Below are positions 46,333-55,113 of a DNA stretch of 64,000 nucleotides, piece after piece. The position numbers were made by a program, and so were the translations under genes. This stretch comes from an uncultured Prochlorococcus sp. (lineage in GTDB: Bacteria > Cyanobacteriota > Cyanobacteriia > PCC-6307 > Cyanobiaceae): positions 39,800 through 103,799 of the forward strand of contig CACBHP010000002.1 of NCBI GenBank assembly GCA_902539115.1, read 5' to 3'. How positions within the stretch are numbered: position 1 is the stretch's first letter; every line of letters begins with the position of its first letter. The notes under the pieces were generated by a model that was not told the DNA's origin, did not search any database, and saw only the letters and a program-made list of their open reading frames with translations.

Positions 46333-46950
46333 ATGTTTAAGAAATATAAGAATTCTTTAGATATTGCGCTTAGTACCATCAAGCAAGAAAATTTAAATAT
46401 TTTATTTTCAGAAATAAAAAAAAGGTTAAATGGATCTTCATCTATTCATATTCTTGGAAATGGTGGTAGCGCTGCAAATGCAAGTCATATAGTTGGTGAC
46501 TACACAAAAACTTTTGCATATATGAAATTAAAGCTCAAAATTTTTAATCATTCTGATAACATCAGTTATTTAACTGCAGCTTCAAATGACCTAGACTTTA
46601 ACGAAATATATTCAAGTCTTGTTGGAACTCTAATAGATAAAGAAGATTTAATAATTTATCTTTCTGGAAGTGGTAATTCACTCAATCTCATTAAGTGTGC
46701 CAATAAAGCTAAAAAACTTAATATCTTTCAAATTTCTATTTCTGGTTACAACGGTGGGAAAATTAAAGATCTAGTAAATACTCCTATTCATATAGATTAT
46801 CCTGATATGGAAATAAGCGAAGATTGTCAATTAATTATTTTTCATTACATTAAGCAACAACTAGTTAAGGAGATTGAAGGGAAAGATCCATATGCTGAAA
46901 ATAAATTGCCAAAATACAAAAAAAGAGTGATAGAGGATCTTATTGCATGA
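46333..46950 (+). CDS. gmhA: Sedoheptulose-7-phosphate isomerase, GmhA-like (SIS domain)
   Basis: The 205-residue SIS-domain protein matches GmhA, which makes D-glycero-D-manno-heptose 7-phosphate. Motifs are SSIHILGNGGSAANASHIVGDYTKTF, LIIYLSGSGNSLNLIKCANKAKKL and PDMEISEDCQLIIFHYIKQQL. It is the first gene of a plus-strand operon; its stop overlaps the next ATG by 4 bases. Confidence 0.88.
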   Translation: MFKKYKNSLDIALSTIKQENLNILFSEIKKRLNGSSSIHILGNGGSAANASHIVGDYTKTFAYMKLKLKIFNHSDNISYLTAASNDLDFNEIYSSLVGTLIDKEDLIIYLSGSGNSLNLIKCANKAKKLNIFQISISGYNGGKIKDLVNTPIHIDYPDMEISEDCQLIIFHYIKQQLVKEIEGKDPYAENKLPKYKKRVIEDLIA

Positions 46951-47942
46951 TTATTATTTCTAGATGTCCATATAGAATTTCATTGCTTGGAGGGGGCTCA
47001 GACCTAGATTGGTTTGTAAAAGAAAATGATTATGGTATTTGTTTAGGTTATTCATTATCAAAATATACCTACACCGTAATTAACCAATTATCATCTAGAG
47101 CCAAAAGAGGAATTTTGAATTATTCGTCAAGGGAAGAATATTCTAAAATAGAAGATATCGCACATCCATTAATAAAATCTGCACTTGAAGAATTAAATTT
47201 CAATGATTTGGTTGAAATTTCTTCTTTTGGATTTGCCGCAAGAGGTTCTGGTCTTGGAGGTTCTTCTTCATTTTTACTTGCTCTTCTAAAAGGCCTTTTT
47301 AAAATAAAAAAAGAAGAATTATCTAATGATGATTTAGCTTATTTAGCTTCTGATATTGAAATAAAAAAACTAAAAAAACCCATTGGGAGGCAAGATCATT
47401 TTATTTCGTCTAGAGGTAATATATCTTGTTATAAATTCCTAAATGATAACAGCACAATACAAAAAATCAATTTAAAAATTTCACAAGAAATATTCATCAA
47501 AAAATTAGCTGAAAAACTATATTTAATTCCTTCATTTGTTTCAAGATCAGCCGATAAAGTTTTATATAAATTAAAAGAATCTTCTTCAGCAAATGATGAG
47601 TTATTAGAAATTCGAAATATTTCAGAAAAGTTTATTAACTTAAATGAGAATAGAGAGCATGTAATAGAGGAAACATTCAATAGTTGCATAAGAGATTCTT
47701 GGGAAATCAAAAAAAATATGACTGGAGTCATGTCTGGCATCCTTAATGATCAATATAAGGAGTTACAAAAATTACCTTTAAATTGGATTAGATTATTAGG
47801 TGCAGGTTCAGGCGGTTACTTTTTAATATCTACAAAATTAGACAATCAAACTACTGAAGAAGAACTGAGTAAGCTTGGCATGAAAGATTTTTTTCAGGCA
47901 TCTATGAGTCAATCAGGATTAGAAATAATACATCATTGCTAA
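46947..47942 (+). CDS. hddA: D-glycero-D-manno-heptose 7-phosphate kinase, HddA-like (GHMP kinase)
   Basis: The 331-residue GHMP kinase has the substrate motif SRCPYRISLLGGGSDLDWF, the ATP loop AARGSGLGGSSSFLLALLKG and a C-terminal motif GAGSGGYFLISTK. This mirrors HddA (HpkA) kinases that phosphorylate manno-heptose 7-phosphate at C1. Overlaps with both neighbours (4 and 7 bases) show translational coupling in the heptose operon. Confidence 0.87.
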   Translation: MIIISRCPYRISLLGGGSDLDWFVKENDYGICLGYSLSKYTYTVINQLSSRAKRGILNYSSREEYSKIEDIAHPLIKSALEELNFNDLVEISSFGFAARGSGLGGSSSFLLALLKGLFKIKKEELSNDDLAYLASDIEIKKLKKPIGRQDHFISSRGNISCYKFLNDNSTIQKINLKISQEIFIKKLAEKLYLIPSFVSRSADKVLYKLKESSSANDELLEIRNISEKFINLNENREHVIEETFNSCIRDSWEIKKNMTGVMSGILNDQYKELQKLPLNWIRLLGAGSGGYFLISTKLDNQTTEEELSKLGMKDFFQASMSQSGLEIIHHC

Positions 47943-49183
47943 TGATTGAAGATATAACAGTAGTAATTGCAATTGGAGGAGAAGGTAGTAGATTAAAAAA
48001 AATTTCTGGAGAGATACCGAAACCACTTTTCCCTATTTGTGGCATTTCAACATTAGAAAGAGCACTTAATGAATTAGATAAATATGGCTTTAAAAAAGTA
48101 ATATTATCTACTTGCTTTAGGAAAGAGTTATTTACGGATTTCATCAAGAATAACACTTTTAATTTCGATAAATTAATAATTTTTGAGGAAGAATTTCCTC
48201 TTGGAGAATGTGGCTGTTTATGGAAAATACAGGATCAACTTAGTTCCAAAACATTATTTATTAATGGAGATTTAATCTTCAGCCTTGATTTCAAAAAACT
48301 TTGTGCATTCGATAAAAATTTAAGTTCCGACATAACATTAGTTACTCATCCTTCCTCTCATCCTGAAGACTCTGATATGATTTCAGCGCCAAATGGATCT
48401 TTTGTAGAAAAGTTATTTCTCAAAAATAGAGATTATAGAGAAGATAAATTTAAACCATTATTAGGTTTTGCAGGAATTTCTTTATTCGAGACATCAATTA
48501 TCGATGAATTCAAACTTTTGAAAAATCAAAATAAGTACAACCTATTTGGGTTTCTAATTAAAAAAGCATTTGAGAATAAGAAAAAGATTTTTTCATACAA
48601 TACCTCAGAATATATTAAAGATATGGGTACTGAGAAACGATATTTAGAAGTAACTAAGGCTATAAATAAAAATATTTTAGAAATGAAAAATTATTCAAAT
48701 TCACAAAAAGCTCTTTTTATTGACAGAGATAATACACTTATAGAATGTAACATTAATAATTATATTTTATGTAAAGATGAGATTAAATTTCTAGATAAAA
48801 ATATTGAAAAACTAGCCAAATTATCAACAGGATTTTCAGTAGTTTCTATAGTCACAAATCAACCTCAAATAGCAATGAATAAATTATCTTTGGAAGAATT
48901 AGAAAGTATAAATAATTATATAATTCATTATTGCAGAGCTAAGTCGCTTTTAATAGATACAGTTGTATGGTGCCCACATCATCCTCATAAGGGATATGAT
49001 TCGGAAAATAAAATCTTAAAAACAGATTGTTTTTGTAGAAAACCAAAACCCGGCATGTTATTACAATTAGCTTACGAAAGAAATATCGATTTAAAATCAT
49101 CATTATTTGTCGGAGATTCATATGTTGATGAAGAGGCGTCAAAATCAGCCGGATGTAGTTTTATTAATATATTAAACTTATGA
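47936..49183 (+). CDS. hddC/gmhB: Fused nucleotidyltransferase and heptose-bisphosphate phosphatase (HddC-GmhB type)
   Basis: The 415-residue protein joins two enzymes. Residues about 1-235 form a sugar-nucleotide transferase (VVIAIGGEGSRLKKISGEIPKPLFPICG, LGECGCLWKIQDQL, FINGDLIF). Residues about 260-415 form a HAD phosphatase (ALFIDRDNTLIE, VSIVTNQPQIA, CRKPKPGMLLQLAYERN, FVGDSYVDEEASKSAGC) with the Cys/His zinc loop of GmhB (WCPHHPHKGY...DCFC). Together they could finish the pathway: dephosphorylate heptose 1,7-bisphosphate at C7 and add the nucleotide. Its end overlaps the next gene by 4 bases. Confidence 0.88.
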   Translation: MLMIEDITVVIAIGGEGSRLKKISGEIPKPLFPICGISTLERALNELDKYGFKKVILSTCFRKELFTDFIKNNTFNFDKLIIFEEEFPLGECGCLWKIQDQLSSKTLFINGDLIFSLDFKKLCAFDKNLSSDITLVTHPSSHPEDSDMISAPNGSFVEKLFLKNRDYREDKFKPLLGFAGISLFETSIIDEFKLLKNQNKYNLFGFLIKKAFENKKKIFSYNTSEYIKDMGTEKRYLEVTKAINKNILEMKNYSNSQKALFIDRDNTLIECNINNYILCKDEIKFLDKNIEKLAKLSTGFSVVSIVTNQPQIAMNKLSLEELESINNYIIHYCRAKSLLIDTVVWCPHHPHKGYDSENKILKTDCFCRKPKPGMLLQLAYERNIDLKSSLFVGDSYVDEEASKSAGCSFINILNL

Positions 49184-50172
49184 GCTACAGTTTTTTCGGA
49201 ACATGCTTTGAAGATAAAGAAATCCTAGTTGATTGTCTAATTTCTATGGCAAATCAGTCTATAACTCCTGATGAAATCATAATTATTGACTCAAGTAAAA
49301 ACCCTATTGATTGCAAACTTTTCGATGATATTTTTAAAAGTAAAATAACTTCAATTAAATATGAAAATATTAAACTTCCAAGAGTAGAAGCTTTGAATTA
49401 TGCAATTACTAAAGCAAATTCTGATTACTTATTAAGATTTGATTCAAGAACAAGATTTTCAAGAAATTATGCTGAAGAAGCATTAAAAATTTTGGATAAG
49501 ATAAATATCGGTGGAGTTGGAGGAAGGCAGTCTGCTTACCCTGCAAATGCATCTATAAATGCAGAAATGGCAGCCAACATAATGGATAGATCATATGTTT
49601 TTGGTAATCCTCTTTACAGAAGAAAAAACTATAGTGGGAATGTAAATTCTATTTATTTGGGTTGTTATCCCAAAGCAGTTTTAAAAGAAATTCCATTTAG
49701 AGAAGAAATAAGCCTTATTTCAGAAGATAGTCAATTATGTCAGGATATTATTGCCAAAGGATATATAATTTACATGTCAAAAAAATTACAGCTGAAATAT
49801 TTATGTAGGGGAAATATAATAAAAGTTTTAAAGCTATTCAGAAACTACGGAAGATGCAGGGCAAGAACTATCATCTCTACAAAAACAATTCATGATAAAA
49901 AAAAATATATTCTTATTTTTATTATGGTCTTAATAATACCCATTATAAACTTTCTAATTTTTAAAGAAAAAATATTTTTTTCGATACTTTTTATACTTAT
50001 AGTTCCCCTTTCATATAATATTTTTCATGAAATTAAAGATTATGGCTTCAAAAAAATTTTTTATATGCCTTTTTTAGGCCTAATTGCACAATTAAATTGG
50101 TGCCTCGGTCTGATTGAGACCTTTATATTTTTCAAATATATAAAAAGTAATAAATCTAACTACTTGAAATAA
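49180..50172 (+). CDS. GT2 glycosyltransferase with C-terminal membrane helices
   Basis: The 330-residue protein has an N-terminal GT-A domain (MSYSFFGTCFEDKEILVDCLISMANQSITPDEIIIIDSS, DYLLRFDSRTRFSRNYAEEAL, EEISLISEDSQLCQDIIAKGY) in which FDSR replaces a plain DxD. Two to three helices follow (LIFIMVLIIPIINFLIF, ILFILIVPLSY). The layout is like ExoA succinoglycan enzymes. As the last gene of the heptose operon, a heptosyl transfer role is an attractive inference. Confidence 0.82.
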   Translation: MSYSFFGTCFEDKEILVDCLISMANQSITPDEIIIIDSSKNPIDCKLFDDIFKSKITSIKYENIKLPRVEALNYAITKANSDYLLRFDSRTRFSRNYAEEALKILDKINIGGVGGRQSAYPANASINAEMAANIMDRSYVFGNPLYRRKNYSGNVNSIYLGCYPKAVLKEIPFREEISLISEDSQLCQDIIAKGYIIYMSKKLQLKYLCRGNIIKVLKLFRNYGRCRARTIISTKTIHDKKKYILIFIMVLIIPIINFLIFKEKIFFSILFILIVPLSYNIFHEIKDYGFKKIFYMPFLGLIAQLNWCLGLIETFIFFKYIKSNKSNYLK

Positions 50173-50231
50173 ATTCTTTAATTTCAAAGTTAAAATTTAC
50201 TTAAATAATTAATATTATTTTTGATAAAATC

Positions 50232-51083
50232 TTATTTAATAATTTCTGCACACATAAAGTAGCCTATTTTCTCTTCACCACCGAGTAATAAAGAGAGAAA
50301 TTTTGCAATCACCCTTATTAAAGGCCTAAGAAATCTGGGATATTTTCTTAAGATATAGAAAAAATCTCTATAAAGTTTTAAATTAACCAAACTAAAACCA
50401 ACTGACTCTATTAATTCTTGAAAATCATTTTTTGAGAGAATAAGTGTTCCAGGAGATTCAATATTTTCAGAAATAATCTCTGCTCTTGTTCTTTTAAAAT
50501 TAAATTCCTTTATGGAGTAATAGAGCCAATAAACAAAAACTATCAAGGAGTCTTTGTTATAAACCATTATTTTTGACCTACCACCGTTTTTTAAAACTCT
50601 ATATATTTCTTCTAAAGACTTCTTTAAATTTCCTGAATGATGAATTACACCCCAACTATAAACAAAATCAAAAAAATTATCTTCATAATCTAAATTAGTT
50701 GAAGAACCAACCTTCAAATTAGTATTTTTCAGGCCATATAACTTTAGTCTACGTGCAGTAACATCATAAGAAACTTCTGAAAGATCAGTACCAAAATAAT
50801 TTTTTGAATACTTTGCCAATAAAACAGCATCCGATCCTAAACCAAAACCAACTTCAAGAACATTTAAACCCTTTAATAAATTAAAGTCAGTAAATTTTAA
50901 TATCTCGGGTTCGTTTGAATAACGCAAATAAGAGTTTCTATTAAACTCCTCTAAATTGATTTGATTAGGATTTTTGCAGTTTATTCCTGGACCAAAAAAC
51001 CATTCTTCACATGGATTATTTACCCAATAATCTTTAATTGATTTAAGGTTTTCCTTATAGTTATTTATATTATTTATAATCAT
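50232..51083 (-). CDS. Class I SAM-dependent methyltransferase
   Basis: The 283-residue protein has motif I NVLEVGFGLGSDAVLLAKYSKNYFGTDLSE, motif II FDFVYSWGVIHHSGNLKKSLEEIYRVLKNGG, and a basic, hydrophobic C-terminus. The start IKDYWVNNPCEEWFFGPG is similar to that of the plus-strand methyltransferase at 53.7 kb, so the two are paralogues. It probably methylates a sugar or lipid-linked sugar of the glycan. Confidence 0.87.
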   Translation of the reverse strand: MIINNINNYKENLKSIKDYWVNNPCEEWFFGPGINCKNPNQINLEEFNRNSYLRYSNEPEILKFTDFNLLKGLNVLEVGFGLGSDAVLLAKYSKNYFGTDLSEVSYDVTARRLKLYGLKNTNLKVGSSTNLDYEDNFFDFVYSWGVIHHSGNLKKSLEEIYRVLKNGGRSKIMVYNKDSLIVFVYWLYYSIKEFNFKRTRAEIISENIESPGTLILSKNDFQELIESVGFSLVNLKLYRDFFYILRKYPRFLRPLIRVIAKFLSLLLGGEEKIGYFMCAEIIK

Positions 51084-51239
51084 AATTAATCTAAGTTAAA
51101 TTAAAATTATTGAATTATAAAGTATAAAACCTTAATTAATCATCTTATCTTAATGCCACTAAGTCATTTATAGATTATTAATAAAAAGGTCGCATATTTT
51201 TTTAATATTAAGATTAATTCTGAATTATTGAATCAAATT

Positions 51240-52292
51240 TCAATATCCTTCAGGATTAAGCTGCTTCCATCTCCAGCCATCTCTACACATATCTTCAATA
51301 GTTCGTTTGGGGATTATTTTAAATTTTGATTTTAGTAAAGAATTATCTGCAATTACACTGCAAGCATCTCCAGCCCTTCTTTTTGAAAATACAGAAGGAA
51401 CCTTTATACCATTAGTTCTTTCAAATATATTGATTAATTCCAAAACAGATGTACCTAATCCTGTTCCTACATTTAGATTAAAGTATGTAGACTTTTCCTT
51501 AATTAAATATTCTAAGACCTTAATATGAGTCTCTGCCAGATCCATAACATGTATATAGTCTCTCACTGGAGTCCCATCTTTAGTCGGCCAATCATTACCG
51601 TATATTTTGAATGTTTTTTGTTCACCAATTGCTGTATTAATAATTAAAGGAAAAATATTGTTAGGTAAACCTTTTGGATTTTCACCAATTAAGCCAGATT
51701 TATGAGCTCCAATAGGATTAAAGTATCTTAAAGAAGCAAATTTCCAACTCTTTTTTGAAGATTGATATAAATCTTCTAAAAATTTTTCAATAACAAACTT
51801 AGTGTTTCCATATGGGTTTACAGGTTTGATTTTTGCATTTTCATTAAAGAAACTATTTTCTTTACTATCATAAATAGTTGCACTACTGCTATATACAAGA
51901 TTTAAGCATTCATATTTTTCCATTATTTCTAATAAATTAATTGTCCCTAAAACATTTTTTTTCCAATAAAGTTGAGGATTTAAAATTGATTCAGATACTG
52001 ATTTTAAACCTGCCAAATGTATTACTCCATAAATTTCTTTATTACATTTTTTCATATTTAAAAAAACATTTTCAATAAAAGTTCTATCACAAATATCTCC
52101 ATTAAAAATCTCTAATTTATTAGCTAAATAATTATCTTTTTTTAAAAAAATATCCAAAACCCTTTTAAGAGAATTTACTGAACTGTTTTCAAAAGAGTCA
52201 ATAACAATAACTTCATATCCCTCGTCTAATAAAACTAAACATATATGACTTCCTATGAAACCTGCACCTCCAGTAATCAAAATTGTTTTCAT
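51240..52292 (-). CDS. galE: UDP-glucose 4-epimerase
   Basis: The 350-residue protein matches GalE closely: TGGAGFIGSHICLVLLDEGYEVIVIDSFENSS, HLAGLKSVSESILNPQLYWKKNVLGTINLLE, YSSSATIYDS, NPYGNTKFVIEKFL (catalytic Tyr-Lys), SLRYFNPIGAHKSGLIGENPKG, and GNDWPTKDGTPVRDYIHVMDLAETH. It interconverts UDP-glucose and UDP-galactose. Position 51084-51239 upstream of the stop holds no visible gene. Confidence 0.96.
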   Translation of the reverse strand: MKTILITGGAGFIGSHICLVLLDEGYEVIVIDSFENSSVNSLKRVLDIFLKKDNYLANKLEIFNGDICDRTFIENVFLNMKKCNKEIYGVIHLAGLKSVSESILNPQLYWKKNVLGTINLLEIMEKYECLNLVYSSSATIYDSKENSFFNENAKIKPVNPYGNTKFVIEKFLEDLYQSSKKSWKFASLRYFNPIGAHKSGLIGENPKGLPNNIFPLIINTAIGEQKTFKIYGNDWPTKDGTPVRDYIHVMDLAETHIKVLEYLIKEKSTYFNLNVGTGLGTSVLELINIFERTNGIKVPSVFSKRRAGDACSVIADNSLLKSKFKIIPKRTIEDMCRDGWRWKQLNPEGY

Positions 52293-52346
52293 AAAGTTCT
52301 GAAATTAGAAAAAGTTAAATTGAATTTTTTATCCTAATGATTAATA

Positions 52347-53459
52347 TTAATTATTTTTTTTTTTTAGAAATTCAATAGATTTTTCTAATATTATTTTACT
52401 TGCATTTCCATCTCCATAAGGGTTTGGAACACAAGACATTTTATTATAGATTTTGTCATTATTAATTAATTCATTAACAAACTTTGTAATTTTAGATTTA
52501 TCACATCCTACTAATTTTGCACAATTTGATTCAATACTTTCTATTCTTTCTGTTTTGTTTCTTAAAATCAAAACAGGCTTATTAAAGGATGGAGCTTCTT
52601 CCTGAATTCCTCCGGAATCAGTCAAAATAAGCCTACTTTTTTTCATTACAGAAAGTAAGCTTATATAATCTAATGGCTCAGAAAGAATTACCTGACTATT
52701 GTTTAGAAACTCTTTTAAAAAAGGTTCTCTTACGATTTTATTAGGATGAAGAGGAATAAAAAAAATCACATCTTGATTAATACTTATAATTTCCTTAATG
52801 GCGAGTATCACTTTTTGTAAATTTTCGCCCCAATTCTCCCTTCGATGAACAGTTAAAAGGATTAATTTTTTATCATCAAGATTCTTCAATTTTATAATTC
52901 TTCGAAGTTTTCCAGAAATTTGGCATAAAGCATCGACAACAGTATTACCAGTAACATGTATCTCTCCTGTGATACCTGATTTAAGTAAATTATTCTTAGC
53001 ATTATCTGTTGGAGCGAAATTCAATTCTGCTATTTGCGATATAAATCTTCTATTTGCCTCCTCAGGAAAAGGTTCCTTTATAGAATCAGTTCTCAATCCT
53101 GCCTCTACATGAGCAACTGGAATTTTTTGATAAAAAGCAGCAAGGGAAGATGCGAATGCAGTTGTTGTATCTCCCTGAACAAATACCATATCAGGAAAGT
53201 TTTCGGTAAATTCTATCTCTAATTTTTTAATTACTAATTGTGTAATTGCACCTAAAGTTTGGCCTTGTTTCAAAATTTGCAAATCATCATCTATTTTTAT
53301 TTCGAATAATTCAACTACATTGTGGACTATTGACGAATGTTGCCCAGTAAGAATAACTCTTGATTTAAAATAATTAGAAAGAGAAAAAATTTTTATTAAT
53401 GGACAAAGTTTTATTGCCTCTGGTCTTGTTCCAATAATAAATGTGACATTCCAAACCAT
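52347..53459 (-). CDS. wecB: Non-hydrolysing UDP-N-acetylglucosamine 2-epimerase
   Basis: The 370-residue protein has the WecB hallmarks: IIGTRPEAIKLCPLI, LTGQHSSIVHNVVELF, VFVQGDTTTAFASSLAAFYQKIPVAHVEAGLRT, PFPEEANRRFISQIAELNFAPT, LTVHRRENWGENL, and LTDSGGIQEEAPSFNKPVLILR. It makes UDP-ManNAc, which the WecC-like dehydrogenase at the window end can oxidise. Confidence 0.96.
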   Translation of the reverse strand: MVWNVTFIIGTRPEAIKLCPLIKIFSLSNYFKSRVILTGQHSSIVHNVVELFEIKIDDDLQILKQGQTLGAITQLVIKKLEIEFTENFPDMVFVQGDTTTAFASSLAAFYQKIPVAHVEAGLRTDSIKEPFPEEANRRFISQIAELNFAPTDNAKNNLLKSGITGEIHVTGNTVVDALCQISGKLRRIIKLKNLDDKKLILLTVHRRENWGENLQKVILAIKEIISINQDVIFFIPLHPNKIVREPFLKEFLNNSQVILSEPLDYISLLSVMKKSRLILTDSGGIQEEAPSFNKPVLILRNKTERIESIESNCAKLVGCDKSKITKFVNELINNDKIYNKMSCVPNPYGDGNASKIILEKSIEFLKKKNN

Positions 53460-53678
53460 ATTTAAATCAACCCAAAAAAGAGGTAATAGTTAATTTATAT
53501 TTTATTACTTATACAATTAGAAAAACTATAAATCAAAAACAAACTAATATTTGTTATTTTTTTTTCAAATATTTATAAATAAATATTCAGAACGTTTTCA
53601 AAATTTTAAGTAATCAGGTTGTTAAGGATCATCATTACATATTCATAGCTATTATTAATAAAAATTTGTTTAATTTAA

Positions 53679-54557
53679 GTGGCAAATCTGAGCTCCCTAG
53701 AAGATGTTCGTAATTATTGGAATAAAGATAATATTCCTCAAGTATGGTATTCAAAGAAAAAACCACTTTCTTATCAATGGTTTAATGAAATAGGTTATAA
53801 AAGATTTTCAACATACTATCCTTATTTAAAAGATGAGGCGGAATTTCAATGGCATAGTGGGGAGGATATTCTTGAGATAGGCTGCGGTCTTGGTACTGAT
53901 TTAAAAGAGTATGCCAAATATGGTGCAAATGTTCATGGAATTGATCTTGGACATGATCAAATACAACTAACAAAATTAAATTTTGAATTATCTGATTTAA
54001 AATACAAATATTTAGATCAAGGGAATGCCGAATCACTCCAATTTCCAGACAATTCATTTGACTTGGTTTATTCCTTTGGTGTTCTTCATCACACACCAAA
54101 TACAGAAAAAGCAATCTCTGAAGTTTTTAGAGTTTTAAAGCCAGATGGTATAGCTATAATTATGCTTTACGCAAGAGGCTGGAAACATTATATAAAAAGA
54201 TGCCTTATTCAAGGATTAATAAAGGGAAGATTTTTTGCAAATAAATGCAATTGGCAGGCAGTTTACAACGAGATAAGCGAAGTTAATGGTAATAGTCCAA
54301 AAACTGGAGTTTATAGGAGAAGCCATATTAAAAAAATGTTTAAACAATTTAAAGACGTTGAGATCAAAAAAAAGAGGATGGGAGAGTTTTTTGAATATGC
54401 ACCCTATCAATCCTACAAATTCCCTGAAGTTGTAAATAATATTTCTCAAACACTTAATCTTGAAGCTTTTTTAGGGGAAAATTGGCTAATCAAAGCTAAA
54501 AAAACAGAGAAACTAGAACGAAAAGATATTTTTAATGTCATTTTTAATAACTATTAA
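53679..54557 (+). CDS. Class I SAM-dependent methyltransferase
   Basis: The 292-residue protein starts at GTG (MANLSSLEDVRNYWNKDNIPQVWYS). Motif I is DILEIGCGLGTDLKEYAKYGANVHGIDLGHDQIQLTKL; the post-I region is NSFDLVYSFGVLHHTPNTEKAISEVFRVLKPDG. It resembles the minus-strand methyltransferase at 50.2 kb in sequence and in its start. No other evidence narrows the acceptor. It has its own 219-base upstream gap. Confidence 0.87.
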   Translation: MANLSSLEDVRNYWNKDNIPQVWYSKKKPLSYQWFNEIGYKRFSTYYPYLKDEAEFQWHSGEDILEIGCGLGTDLKEYAKYGANVHGIDLGHDQIQLTKLNFELSDLKYKYLDQGNAESLQFPDNSFDLVYSFGVLHHTPNTEKAISEVFRVLKPDGIAIIMLYARGWKHYIKRCLIQGLIKGRFFANKCNWQAVYNEISEVNGNSPKTGVYRRSHIKKMFKQFKDVEIKKKRMGEFFEYAPYQSYKFPEVVNNISQTLNLEAFLGENWLIKAKKTEKLERKDIFNVIFNNY

Positions 54558-54654
54558 AACTTTCATACAGAAAAATATGCAGGAAAAATTATTAAATAAA
54601 GGAGAAAAAATTTTTTAAGTTTAAAAATTATTTAATGAAAATTAAATATATTTT

Positions 54655-55059
54655 TTGTTTTTTAAATATGTTTTTCTATTGGTAGGTTCTTATAAAAATG
54701 AATTTGATTTTAACTTTTTAGTTACTTCAGCAAAACCATTAGAGCATATAGGTCTTGATAGTAGTGATGTTTGCTTATCAAAAGATAGAAAAATAATTCT
54801 TAAAGAATTATGCAAAAGAATCTTGCCTAAATCATTTTATATAAAAAGAGAAAAAGACTTATTATTCCTATTTCTGTTTTTTTAAAAAAGTTCTTTTTAT
54901 AATTAATTTTGGGCTATCCTGAGAACTAGCGATACTTTACTTAATAGTAAATTTATAAAATCATTACTAATTAAGGCAAAGGGTTCAAAGATGCTGCAAA
55001 GACTATTTGTTTTAGCAAATTTAAAATTATAGGGGAAAAACTATAACTACTATTTATAA
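54655..55059 (+). pseudogene. Asparagine synthase (AsnB-like) C-terminal remnant
   Basis: The 555-base gap between two genes holds a decayed stretch. The track ORF at 54655 has LEHIGLDSSDVCLSKDRKIILKELCKRILPKSFYIKREKD, the pattern just before the C-terminal end of AsnB (usually KxxLRxAxxxxLPxxIxxRxKxGF). A shift of frame then reads IPISVFLKKFFL, which AsnB shows next. After more stops comes LLNSKFIKSLLIKAKGSKMLQRLFVLANLKL, then TAG where AsnB has Trp. This looks like a broken 3' end with the 5' part gone. No intact asnB is seen here. Confidence 0.62.
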
Positions 55060-55113
55060 TTCCTAATTAAATAAAATTTAAAATCTTTTTTATATTTTCT
55101 TTAAATATTGTTT

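Noticed and set aside
54655-54885. 76-aa ORF as an independent gene
   Set aside because: Best read as part of a broken AsnB-like gene; homologous sequence continues beyond its stop in shifted frames.
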